DNA of 63,434 nt from Erysipelotrichaceae bacterium (lineage in GTDB: Bacteria; Bacillota_I; Bacilli_A; Erysipelotrichales; Erysipelotrichaceae), in assembly GCA_029101345.1 (NCBI GenBank), contig JAQXQU010000162.1:1-63434 (forward strand), written 5' to 3'. Below, piece by piece: positions 8,875 to 16,656 of the stretch (the first letter of the stretch is position 1; each line of letters opens with the position of its first letter). The position numbers and the translations under genes are program-made. Below the pieces are notes generated by a model. The model did not search any database. It was given only the letters and a program-made list of their open reading frames with translations, and was not told the DNA's origin.

Positions 8875-8910
8875 TTATTATTACTTCCTTTCTTGATTAT
8901 CCCCTCTTTG

Positions 8911-8939
8911 ATTATACCAAGTGGGGATGTTATCAGCAA
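8911..8939 (-). promoter_or_regulatory. Promoter of the lipoprotein-acyltransferase operon
   Basis: On the minus strand TTGCTG (8934-8939) is separated by 17 nt from a perfect TATAAT (8911-8916), about 37 nt upstream of the ATG at 8874. This is a good SigA-type promoter. Confidence 0.7.
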
Positions 8940-9018
8940 ATGAACCCCGAAAGGCCCATTGGATTACAATCATAAGCCAGATGCCAATAATAAGCAAGAC
9001 CTAGAAGCCATCTTAAGA

Positions 9019-9024
9019 TATAAT
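9019..9024 (+). promoter_or_regulatory. -10 element upstream of the DUF6506-like gene
   Basis: A perfect TATAAT lies 24 nt upstream of the ATG at 9049. I see no convincing -35 at 17 nt, so this is only a half promoter. Confidence 0.4.
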
Positions 9025-9048
9025 TAAGAAAAGCAAGGAGGAAAAGCA

Positions 9049-9345
9049 ATGCGTTTTGTCTATATGATTCTCAGCAGCAAATACAATTCAGAAGTGGATT
9101 TTGCCTCAATCAAGGATGGCAAGGCTGCGATAGTCGGTGTCAAGGATATTGATGATGCCATCAAAACTGCTAAACGTCTTTTAAAAATGGGCTACGATGC
9201 CTTTGAACTCTGTGGTGGTTTCAAGAAGGAAGGGGCTGATCAGCTTGTCAAAGCACTTGATTATCAGGTTCCAATCGGTTATGCCATCCACCATCCCGAT
9301 GCTGAAGAAGCCTATCGTCTGGCAAGAGAAAAAGAGAAGAAGTAA
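9049..9345 (+). CDS. Small cytoplasmic protein, DUF6506-like
   Basis: A 98-aa soluble protein with no signal or membrane segment, behind an excellent GGAGG. The pattern KMGYDAFELCGGFKKEGADQ followed by VPIGYAI resembles the ELCGGFG and VPVG signatures I associate with DUF6506. The match is from memory and untested. It is monocistronic, facing the feoAB operon across a shared terminator. Function is unknown. Confidence 0.7.
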   Translation: MRFVYMILSSKYNSEVDFASIKDGKAAIVGVKDIDDAIKTAKRLLKMGYDAFELCGGFKKEGADQLVKALDYQVPIGYAIHHPDAEEAYRLAREKEKK

Positions 9346-9370
9346 AAAAGATATCAAGCGATATCTTTTT
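9345..9370. terminator. Bidirectional terminator between DUF6506-like gene and feoAB operon
   Basis: A perfect 11-bp stem AAAAAGATATC/GATATCTTTTT with loop AAGC. A and T tracts at both ends allow termination in either direction, and it lies between two convergent stops. Confidence 0.9.
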
Positions 9371-9515
9371 ATCTGGCCTTGGCCTTACTACAATTCTTGC
9401 ATAAGCCACAGCTTGAACATGAACAGCTGCAGCCTTTCTTTTTCCTAGATATTCTGATTGCATTGATCAGTACTCCAATGATCAAAATCAGGCAGATAAT
9501 TGTTGCTGGATTCAT
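9369..9515 (-). CDS. FeoB-associated Cys-rich membrane protein
   Basis: A 48-aa protein starting MNPATIICLIL, with one N-terminal transmembrane helix, a basic stretch (RISRKKKG) and a Cys cluster (CSCSCSSCGLCKNC). It matches the small FeoB-associated Cys-rich family encoded after feoB in many Bacillota. Its ATG overlaps the feoB stop as ATGA, giving translational coupling. The longer open frame reaching 9641 lies in feoB and is not the real start. A role in iron delivery is inferred from context. Confidence 0.85.
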   Translation of the reverse strand: MNPATIICLILIIGVLINAIRISRKKKGCSCSCSSCGLCKNCSKAKAR

Positions 9516-11848
9516 ATGATAAGCAATACTCCTTTGACTAACAGACACACCAAATAGGCAACAAGAAGCTGCCACAAGGCTAAGCCAAGAGCCCACGATG
9601 AGCCCAATTCCCTTTTGACCGAGGCCATAGCTGCAATGCATGGCGTATACAATAGTGAGAAGACCATCAGAACAAAGGCGCTTTCTGCACTCAAGACAGT
9701 TTCAATCCCACCGGCAAAGAGGATTTCGATAGTGGAAACTACACTCTCCTTGGCCATAACGCCAGAGATCAGGGAAGTGACAATTCGCCAGTCATTTAAG
9801 CCCAATGGTTTGAAGATTGGGGCAATTAGGCCTGAAATTCCCGCCAGCATGCTTGAAGATGGATCAGATACCAGATTGAAGCTGAAATCAAAGCTCTGCA
9901 ATAGCCAAACCACAATGGTCGCAATCAGGATGACACTGAAGGCCTTGCTCAGGAAGTCTTTTGCCTTTTCCCAAAGCAGCTGAGTGACATTCTTGAAGCC
10001 TGGCAGACGATAATTAGGCAGTTCCATGACAAATGGCACCGCTTCGCCTTTGAAGATTGTATTCTTGAAAAGGAAGGCAATGGCAATGCCAACCATAATT
10101 GACAATAGATAAAGTCCTGTCATCATCAGACCGCCCTGGTCTTTGAAAAAGGCATTGACAAAAAAGGCATAAATCGGAAGCTTTGCTGTACAGCTCATGA
10201 ATGGTGTTAAGAGAATGGTCATCTTGCGGTCACGGCTTGAAGGAAGCGTTCTTGTGGACATGACAGCCGGTACTGTACAGCCAAAACCAATCAGCAGCGG
10301 CACAATGCTGCGACCAGAAAGGCCAATCTTTCTTAAGAGCTTGTCCATAAAGAAAGCAACACGGGCAATATAGCCACTATCCTCCATCATCGACAAGAAG
10401 AAGAACAGAGTCACAACAATCGGAAGAAAGCTCAGGACACTGCCAATACCATTGAAGATGCCATCGATAATCAATGAATGAATGGCTGCATTGACATTAG
10501 CAGCACCCAAAAGGCCATCAACCATCAGGGTCAGGGCTTCAATGCCACTTTCAAGCAGACCCTGTAAGAAGGCACCAATGACATTGAAAGTCAAATAGAA
10601 GACTAGTCCCATAATCAAAACAAAACAAGGAATGGCTGTATATTTGCCAGTCAGTATCAAGTCGATTCTTTCTGATCTCTTTTTCTCTTTGTTTTCAGAT
10701 GGTTTGGTTACTGTTGCCTCACAGACTCTTTCGATGAAATCAAAGCGCATATCGGCAATAGCTGCACTGCGGTCCATGCCGGATTCCTTTTCCATCTGAA
10801 CAACAATATGTTCAATGGCATCAAGTTCATTTCGATCAAGCTTCAGCTGTTCAATGATCAGATGATCTCCTTCAATGAGCTTGCTTGTAGCAAATTCCAA
10901 TGGCAAATCCGCTGTCTTGGCATGGTCAGCAATCATGATGCTGATGGAATGATAGGCACGATGAATGGCACCATTATGATCCATTTCGTTGCACATATCC
11001 AAAACTGCTGGACCTTCCTGATACTTTGCTACATGCAAGGCATGATGAACAAGTTCATCAATGCCTTCATTCTTCATAGCTGAAATCGGAACAATCGGAA
11101 TACCCAGAAGCTTTTCCATGCCATTGACATCAATAGCCCCCTTGTTTCCAATCACTTCATCCATCATATTCAAGGCCAATACCATTGGAATGCCCATTTC
11201 CAATAGCTGTAATGTCAAATAGAGATTTCTTTCAATATTTGTCGCATCAACAATATTGATAATGGCATGAGGCTTGTTCTTAAGGACAAAGTCACGGGAT
11301 ACAATCTCTTCAGCTGAATAAGGTGACATTGAATAGATGCCTGGCAAATCAGTTATCAACGTATTATCATGCCCAAGAATCTGTCCATCCTTGCGGTCAA
11401 CAGTGACACCTGGAAAGTTGCCAACATGCTGGTTGGAGCCAGTCAGTCGATTGAAAAGCGTAGTCTTGCCACAATTCTGGTTGCCAACAAGAGCAAACCT
11501 CAAGACAACATCATCAGCTAGCGGGTGTTCATTGGCCTTGTTGTGGTATTTGCCCGTTTCTCCCAAACCTGGATGGGATGTTCTGCCAATGGCATTGATA
11601 CGATGGTGCTTATTAGTGCGTTCTGGAATTGGCTCAATGGCAATTCTACCGGCATCCTCAAGACGCAAGGTCAACTCATAGCCATGAATCTGCAGTTCCA
11701 TCGGATCACCCATTGGAGCAAGCTTGACTACTGTTACTTCGGCTCCAGGTATGACACCCATGTCCAGAAAATGCTGGCGGAGTGACTTTTCACCCCCTAC
11801 ATCCTTGATTATGGCAGATTGTCCAATTGATAATTGATTCAAATACAT
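9512..11848 (-). CDS. feoB: FeoA-FeoB fusion, ferrous iron transporter
   Basis: GTPase-gated Fe2+ importer, 778 aa. Residues 1-75 are a FeoA SH3-like domain (LRQHFLDMGVIPGAEV). A linker leads to the G domain from about residue 118: P-loop GNQNCGKTT (122-130), DLPGIYS (G3), LALNMMDE (G4) and SAMKNEG (G5). From about 410 the membrane part holds the gate motif IGFGCTVPAVMSTRTL and its partner later on. A FeoA fused to FeoB is a known anaerobe variant. It is the first gene of an operon with the small Cys-rich protein, behind a palindromic iron-box candidate. Confidence 0.96.
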   Translation of the reverse strand: MYLNQLSIGQSAIIKDVGGEKSLRQHFLDMGVIPGAEVTVVKLAPMGDPMELQIHGYELTLRLEDAGRIAIEPIPERTNKHHRINAIGRTSHPGLGETGKYHNKANEHPLADDVVLRFALVGNQNCGKTTLFNRLTGSNQHVGNFPGVTVDRKDGQILGHDNTLITDLPGIYSMSPYSAEEIVSRDFVLKNKPHAIINIVDATNIERNLYLTLQLLEMGIPMVLALNMMDEVIGNKGAIDVNGMEKLLGIPIVPISAMKNEGIDELVHHALHVAKYQEGPAVLDMCNEMDHNGAIHRAYHSISIMIADHAKTADLPLEFATSKLIEGDHLIIEQLKLDRNELDAIEHIVVQMEKESGMDRSAAIADMRFDFIERVCEATVTKPSENKEKKRSERIDLILTGKYTAIPCFVLIMGLVFYLTFNVIGAFLQGLLESGIEALTLMVDGLLGAANVNAAIHSLIIDGIFNGIGSVLSFLPIVVTLFFFLSMMEDSGYIARVAFFMDKLLRKIGLSGRSIVPLLIGFGCTVPAVMSTRTLPSSRDRKMTILLTPFMSCTAKLPIYAFFVNAFFKDQGGLMMTGLYLLSIMVGIAIAFLFKNTIFKGEAVPFVMELPNYRLPGFKNVTQLLWEKAKDFLSKAFSVILIATIVVWLLQSFDFSFNLVSDPSSSMLAGISGLIAPIFKPLGLNDWRIVTSLISGVMAKESVVSTIEILFAGGIETVLSAESAFVLMVFSLLYTPCIAAMASVKRELGSSWALGLALWQLLVAYLVCLLVKGVLLII

Positions 11849-11859
11849 ATAAACACCTC

Positions 11860-11912
11860 ATGTTAGTCTAAACTAACATTGATAATTTAACACAATTTCC
11901 TAATGAGGTCAA
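11860..11912 (-). promoter_or_regulatory. feoAB promoter and DtxR/MntR-like iron box
   Basis: On the minus strand TTGACC (11907-11912) and TAAATT (11884-11889) are 17 nt apart. Directly downstream lies a palindrome with 8-nt arms (ATGTTAGT-N4-ACTAACAT, 11860-11879) covering the expected start site and ending just before the GAGGTG ribosome binding site. Position and TTAG/CTAA content suit a metal-sensing DtxR-family repressor. The identity of the regulator is inference. Confidence 0.7.
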
Positions 11913-11932
11913 ACAGATATCAAACATTCTTA

Positions 11933-11941
11933 TGATATACT
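11933..11941 (+). promoter_or_regulatory. Extended -10 promoter of the hydrogenase gene
   Basis: TGATATACT (11933-11941) is an extended -10, 17 nt before the ATG at 11959, with GGAGGTG just upstream of the start. No good -35 is visible, as expected for extended -10 promoters. Confidence 0.45.
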
Positions 11942-11958
11942 TGACACGGAGGTGTTTT

Positions 11959-13515
11959 ATGAAGGGAATCAAAACACAAAAGTCTCAGATTCGCAAAAGA
12001 ATCTTTGAAGAAGTAGCACGTTTAGGTTATGAGGGGGGCGATGCTAGAGATCTTGAAGAACTTCCATTCAAGATCATTCCTGGTGAAATCGGTACTTTCC
12101 GCAGCTCTGTCTTTCTGGAAAGAGCGGTAGTAGGCCAAAGGCTAAGAGCAGCCATGGGCCTAAGCATCCAATCAGCTGGTGAACATGTTGAAATAAGCGA
12201 TGGGCTCAATAACAGCATGATTGATGAAAAATACTATGAACCACCACTGATTGATGTCATTCCATTTGCCTGTGCCGGCTGTGAATTGAAGCAGGTCTCT
12301 GTCACCAATATGTGCAAGGGCTGCTTTGAACATCCGTGTGTTGAAGTCTGTCCAAAAAAGGCCATTTCCATGGTTGCCGGCAAATCGACAATCAACCAGG
12401 ATCTCTGCATCAAATGTGGAAAATGTGCAGAGGTCTGTCCATATCATGCCATTGTCATCCAGGAAAGGCCATGTGCCAAGGCTTGTGGCATCAATGCCAT
12501 TGCTTCTGATGAATATGGTCGTGCACACATTAACCATAATAAATGCGTTTCCTGTGGCCAATGTCTAGCCAGCTGTCCATTTGGTGCCATTGTTGACAAG
12601 GGCCAGATCTATCAGACAATTAAGGCTATCAATTCAGATACTCCAGTCTATGCCATTATTGCACCTGCCTTCCTTGGCCAATTCAAGGATATGACACCAG
12701 GAAAAATCAGGCCTCTATTCAAGGAATTGGGTTTTGCAGATGTCTATGATGTTGCTATTGGTGCTGACTTATGCACAATGCAGGAATCTGGTGACTTCAT
12801 CAACGAAGTACCAGAAGAAATCCCTTATATGGGAACTTCATGCTGTCCAGCTTGGGCTAAGATGGTTAAGAACGAATTCCCTGATCAGGCTAAAAACATT
12901 TCAATGGCAATGACACCAATGGTGCTGACTGCCAGATATGTCAAGAATCTGTTCCCGGATTCCAAAGTCTGCTTCATTGGTCCATGTACCGCCAAAAAGC
13001 TTGAAGCTTCCCGCAAATCAGTCAAGAGCTATGTTGACTTTGTTATGACATTTGAAGAACTCTCAGGCATGATGGCTGCTAAGAATATCATTGTCTCTGA
13101 GCTCGAAGACGGCGAATCACCATTCATGACTTCAGCTGAAGGCTGGGGCTTTGCGACTGCTGGTGGTGTTGCCAAGTCAGTTGTCGATTTTGTCCACAAG
13201 TTTGATCCAGAACGTGTAATTCCAATTGTCAATGCTGAAGGCTTGGCTAATTGCAAGAAGATGGTCTTGATGGCCAAGGCTGGCAAATACAATGGCTATC
13301 TGCTTGAAGGCATGGCTTGCCCTGGTGGCTGCATTGCCGGTGCAGGCACAATTGCTGCTCCTGCAACTGCCAGAAAAGTCCTCTTGACCCAGGCAGAAAA
13401 GATGTCACCAACAACAATTGCTGATCCAGACCTTTTCGGCCAGGCTTTGATTGAAGCTGAAAACTACGACATGAGCCATTCAAAAGTTGAAGATATCAAG
13501 GAATGGAAGAAATAA
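11959..13515 (+). CDS. Monomeric [FeFe] hydrogenase (group B-like)
   Basis: Cytoplasmic H2-producing or H2-sensing enzyme, 518 aa. The N-terminal third carries Cys-rich [4Fe-4S] motifs: CAGCELKQVSVTNMCKGC, CVEVCPKKA, CIKCGKCAEVCP and CVSCGQCLASCP. The H-cluster domain shows all three signatures: TSCCPAW (P1), GPCTAKKLE (P2) and EGMACPGGCIAGAG (P3), so the four cluster-binding Cys are retained. The upstream ATG at 11932 lies inside the promoter, and GGAGGTG fixes the start at 11959. The stop overlaps the start of an ECF S component. Group B is assigned from the motif variants and is the less certain part. Confidence 0.92.
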   Translation: MKGIKTQKSQIRKRIFEEVARLGYEGGDARDLEELPFKIIPGEIGTFRSSVFLERAVVGQRLRAAMGLSIQSAGEHVEISDGLNNSMIDEKYYEPPLIDVIPFACAGCELKQVSVTNMCKGCFEHPCVEVCPKKAISMVAGKSTINQDLCIKCGKCAEVCPYHAIVIQERPCAKACGINAIASDEYGRAHINHNKCVSCGQCLASCPFGAIVDKGQIYQTIKAINSDTPVYAIIAPAFLGQFKDMTPGKIRPLFKELGFADVYDVAIGADLCTMQESGDFINEVPEEIPYMGTSCCPAWAKMVKNEFPDQAKNISMAMTPMVLTARYVKNLFPDSKVCFIGPCTAKKLEASRKSVKSYVDFVMTFEELSGMMAAKNIIVSELEDGESPFMTSAEGWGFATAGGVAKSVVDFVHKFDPERVIPIVNAEGLANCKKMVLMAKAGKYNGYLLEGMACPGGCIAGAGTIAAPATARKVLLTQAEKMSPTTIADPDLFGQALIEAENYDMSHSKVEDIKEWKK

Positions 13516-14018
13516 TGAATACAAGAAAAATCGTTTTAACAGGCTTGCTGCTGGCAATCTGCATTGCCTTTCAGATGTTGAAAAGCCTCTCTGTCTACAT
13601 CACTGGTCCGGCTGTCAATGCCATTCTTCTATTGGCAACACTCTATGTTGGACTGCCATCAGGCATCTTCATTGCCATCTGTGCTCCATTGATTGCTTAT
13701 CTTGTTGGAGCTACGCCTATTATCAATCTCTTGCCAATCATGTTGCCTATCATCATGGTTGGCAATGCGCTGATTACAATTCCTGTCCATTTCCTCAAGG
13801 AAAGGAATCTGCCTCTGGGCATGGTGATCGGTTCAGTGCTGAAGGCTCTCTTCCTCTTCGTCTTTGTCTGCTTGCTGGTTCTTCCAGGTGCAGCCATTCC
13901 GGAAAAGGTTGCCACTGCTGCCAAAGGCACTTTCTCAATCACCCAGCTCATTACAGCAGCCATTGGTTCAGTAATTGCCTACATTATCTATAAACGTTTG
14001 CCAAACAATATGCAGTAA
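13515..14018 (+). CDS. ECF transporter S component-like membrane protein
   Basis: A 167-aa protein with five or six hydrophobic helices. It starts MNTRKIVLTGLLLAICIAFQ and continues with GPAVNAILLLATLYVGLPSG, the usual look of substrate-capture (S) subunits of energy-coupling factor importers. The ATG shares bases with the hydrogenase stop (TAATG), so translation is coupled. No EcfA or EcfT is in the window, so a shared energising module is implied. The substrate is unknown. Being locked to a hydrogenase gene suggests a cofactor or a redox-related vitamin, which is inference. Confidence 0.8.
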   Translation: MNTRKIVLTGLLLAICIAFQMLKSLSVYITGPAVNAILLLATLYVGLPSGIFIAICAPLIAYLVGATPIINLLPIMLPIIMVGNALITIPVHFLKERNLPLGMVIGSVLKALFLFVFVCLLVLPGAAIPEKVATAAKGTFSITQLITAAIGSVIAYIIYKRLPNNMQ

Positions 14019-14020
14019 TT

Positions 14021-14048
14021 AAAAGCAAGTCCAAGAAGACTTGCTTTT
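14021..14048. terminator. Bidirectional terminator between ECF gene and nadD
   Basis: An 11-bp stem AAAAGCAAGTC/GACTTGCTTTT with a 6-nt loop between convergent stops, T runs on both strands. Confidence 0.9.
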
Positions 14049-14620
14049 TATTTGTCCAAGGCTTTTATCAGAAGGTCATATTCCTTTCTGTCAATGATAT
14101 CCTTAAGCTTATCCCAATCGCTTAGATTATTCCTGATATAGCTTGATGAGATATCCATTGCTTCCAAATCGATGATTTGATAGTCCTTCTTTCCCAAAGC
14201 AGCCATTTTCATAATGATATCTTCTTTATGATAAGGGGCTCTAGGCATGATGATCAATTGATAATTGGCCAGCAGATATTCAGATTGATACCAGCGATCA
14301 ATATTGACTGCATTATCACCACCAATCAGCAAAATCAGTTCATCTTCAGGATACTTTCCCTTTAGCCTTTTCAAAAGGTCATAGGTCCTGACACATTTGG
14401 AATCTTCTTCATCTTCATCTACCAGAATCTTCTTGTTCTCATAGATCTTTAGAAGACTGATTCTTAAATCCCAATCAAATGCCACTTCCTTGTCCCAATA
14501 GTCACCTGTTGGAACAAACAGTACACAATCAGCCTTTCCCTCTTCCACTACAGCCTGAGCTATTGCAATATGGCCTAAATGGACAGGAGCAAATGATCCA
14601 CAATAGACAGCAATCTTCAT
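14048..14620 (-). CDS. nadD: Nicotinate-nucleotide adenylyltransferase
   Basis: Makes deamido-NAD from nicotinate mononucleotide and ATP, 190 aa. The nucleotidyltransferase signature GSFAPVHLGH is at residues 8-17 and the C-terminal ISSSYIRNNL segment near 157-166. It starts 1 nt after nadE, the last gene of the pncB-nadE-nadD unit. The first motif reads S-F-A-P rather than the common S-F-D-P, a mild departure. The C-terminus lies inside the terminator arm. Confidence 0.93.
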   Translation of the reverse strand: MKIAVYCGSFAPVHLGHIAIAQAVVEEGKADCVLFVPTGDYWDKEVAFDWDLRISLLKIYENKKILVDEDEEDSKCVRTYDLLKRLKGKYPEDELILLIGGDNAVNIDRWYQSEYLLANYQLIIMPRAPYHKEDIIMKMAALGKKDYQIIDLEAMDISSSYIRNNLSDWDKLKDIIDRKEYDLLIKALDK

Positions 14621-14621
14621 C

Positions 14622-15380
14622 CTAGTCGTCAGCTTTGATTGTCAGATCATTCTCACAAGCTGGCATCAGTTCCAGCTTGAACTTATTGATTCTATGCTTA
14701 TGGTCGATGAGCTTCTTCTTATCTTCATTATCAATAATGCCTTCACGAATATACTTATCAAGCATCATGTAGCTAAAGCCCAGATTATCTTCATCTGTTT
14801 TGCCACAAAGGCCATCAGACGGTGCTTTTTCCACCAGAATTTCAGGTAGACCCAGTTCTCTGCCTAAAGCTTTGACTTCCTGGACAGTGTAATGGGAGAG
14901 TGGTGAAAAGTCCCCTACCGAATCTCCATAGCGAGTGGAATAGCCAATCCAGTCTTCTGAAAGATTGCAGGTATTGCAAACTCGACCATTGCATGATTGG
15001 GAAATGGCATAAACTGTTGACATTCTGATACGGGGAGCTAAATTGATTGTCGACTGGTTGGACAGGTTTTCAAGCCCACTTTCCTTAATGGCTTCAACTA
15101 GTCCATCATAGCCATCCTTGATGTTGACAACATAATATCTGATTCCCAAATGTTTCACTAGAAGCAATGACATATCAATATCACTTTGGACACCATTAGG
15201 CATCAATACGCCAATAACTCTGTCTTTGCCCAAGGCTTGCACGCATAAAGCGGCCGCAACTGATGAATCCTTGCCACCCGAGATGCCTAGTACTGCATTG
15301 CAATCAGGTCCATTTTTCAAAAAGAATTCCCTGATCCAGCTGATAACTCTTTCTTTTTCCTTTTTTACATCAAATTCCAT
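14622..15380 (-). CDS. nadE: NAD+ synthase, ammonia-dependent type
   Basis: Amidates deamido-NAD to NAD+, 252 aa. The PP-loop motif GISGGKDSS lies near residues 32-40. The segment CNTCNLSEDWIGYSTRYGD and the following EKAPSDGLCGKTDED loop are typical of NadE. There is no glutaminase domain, so ammonia is the expected nitrogen donor. It starts 3 nt after pncB and precedes nadD by 1 nt. Confidence 0.95.
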   Translation of the reverse strand: MEFDVKKEKERVISWIREFFLKNGPDCNAVLGISGGKDSSVAAALCVQALGKDRVIGVLMPNGVQSDIDMSLLLVKHLGIRYYVVNIKDGYDGLVEAIKESGLENLSNQSTINLAPRIRMSTVYAISQSCNGRVCNTCNLSEDWIGYSTRYGDSVGDFSPLSHYTVQEVKALGRELGLPEILVEKAPSDGLCGKTDEDNLGFSYMMLDKYIREGIIDNEDKKKLIDHKHRINKFKLELMPACENDLTIKADD

Positions 15381-15383
15381 AAT

Positions 15384-16589
15384 CTAGTCCTTCTGGTTAT
15401 TCATTCGCCAATTGATGCAATTGATCAGATACTGCTCATATTCTGGATTCTTGCACATGCCCTTGCCCATGACATCAGAGATTTTAGCAACGTCCATGCC
15501 ATTGCACCTCGTGACTTTCATGACGATATTCAATGGTTCTTCGTCTGTATCATTGGCAATATAGGTACCAATGCCAAAGGCAGTCTTGGTCTTGGAAAGG
15601 AAGTGGTCGTGAATTGCTGTTGCCTTCTTGAAATCAAGGCTATCGGAAAAGAGCAGAGTCTTGCTTAAAGGATTGATGCCAAGTTTCTTATAATGGTCAA
15701 TCATCTTTTCACCCCAGGCAATAGGATCTCCACTATCATGGCGTACACCAGAGAATAAAGTTGCATAAGTTAACTGGAAATCCCGAAGGAAGCAGTCAGT
15801 GGTAATGGTATCAGTCAGAGCTGTACCATTCAGCACTCCATATTCCTTGACCCAGGCATCAAGGGCATACCAGTTGGAGTAAGCAGGATTATGCTTGTGA
15901 TTGCCCTGGCCAATGCACATGACCCATTCATGAGCCATAGTGCCGACAGGCTTGACACCGTACTTCTTTGCCAAGTAGACATTCGATGTTCCAACAAAGA
16001 CGGAATCCAGGAAATTAGTTTCACTTAAGGACTTGACAGCTAAATCCTGAGCCTTGGCCGAAAGTCTTCTTCTCATGCCAAATTCTGAGAAGAAGCCTAG
16101 ACGATACTCGCCATCAACCAGCCTCTTGATCTTCTTGTCAAGTCTGCCTTTGAACTGATTGAAAAGAACCTCTTCATCATAGGCCATCTTGAAATAGACT
16201 TCATTGACAATGGCCAAGGTTGGTATTTCATACATTGATGTATTAAGCCAAGTGCCTGCTGTTTCAATCTTTAAGCCGCATTCTGCATCACTGCTGATTG
16301 CAAAGTCGGCAAAACGCGGTTGCCAAAGACGCAGGAAGTCAACATAGGAACCCTTGATCCAAGTAATGGAATTCAGATAGTCCAGTTCATCTTCATTGAA
16401 GCGAAGCTGACAATACATTTCAATCTGCCTGGTGATTTCTTCAACCATTTCAGCGGTGAAATGGACATCCTTGTTGCGGCATTTGAAAGACCAGGTGGTC
16501 TTGTAGTCAGAGAATTGATGATAAATGGCCTGACCCATGGAAAACTTGTAGAGATCAGTTTCCAGCAGGCTTGTAATGATCTGTTTCAA
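15384..16589 (-). CDS. pncB: Nicotinate phosphoribosyltransferase
   Basis: Converts nicotinate and PRPP to nicotinate mononucleotide, 401 aa, the first salvage step. Visible motifs are LLETDLYKFSMGQAIYHQF at the N-terminus, FFSEFGMRRRLS near residue 170, GTSNVYLAKKYGVKPVGTMAHEW near 200-225, and SGVRHDSGDPIAWGEK near 275-290. The start codon is TTG, well placed behind AAGGAGG. It is the first gene of the NAD operon. Confidence 0.95.
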   Translation of the reverse strand: MKQIITSLLETDLYKFSMGQAIYHQFSDYKTTWSFKCRNKDVHFTAEMVEEITRQIEMYCQLRFNEDELDYLNSITWIKGSYVDFLRLWQPRFADFAISSDAECGLKIETAGTWLNTSMYEIPTLAIVNEVYFKMAYDEEVLFNQFKGRLDKKIKRLVDGEYRLGFFSEFGMRRRLSAKAQDLAVKSLSETNFLDSVFVGTSNVYLAKKYGVKPVGTMAHEWVMCIGQGNHKHNPAYSNWYALDAWVKEYGVLNGTALTDTITTDCFLRDFQLTYATLFSGVRHDSGDPIAWGEKMIDHYKKLGINPLSKTLLFSDSLDFKKATAIHDHFLSKTKTAFGIGTYIANDTDEEPLNIVMKVTRCNGMDVAKISDVMGKGMCKNPEYEQYLINCINWRMNNQKD

Positions 16590-16626
16590 AGGAACCTCCT
16601 TTTGGTGATATTAAAAATATTATATA

Positions 16627-16653
16627 AAAAAGTTTTCCATAATGAAAAACTTT
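16627..16653 (-). terminator. Terminator of the second MATE gene
   Basis: A hairpin formed by AAAGTTTTTC and GAAAACTTT (one-base bulge, loop ATTATG), then TTTTTTATA on the minus strand. A possible TATAAT for pncB follows directly, so termination and reinitiation are packed into about 60 nt. Confidence 0.65.
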
Positions 16654-16656
16654 CAA

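Noticed and set aside
12172-12561. A 129-codon minus-strand frame inside the hydrogenase gene
   Set aside because: Antisense to the Fe-S cluster motifs. No promoter or ribosome binding site.
13487-13993. A 168-codon frame overlapping the ECF S component gene
   Set aside because: Same strand but a different frame, rich in Cys, His and Ser, no family. The S component frame is clearly the real one.
16590-16656. NiaR- or NrtR-type operator in front of pncB
   Set aside because: The only palindrome is the terminator of the preceding MATE gene.
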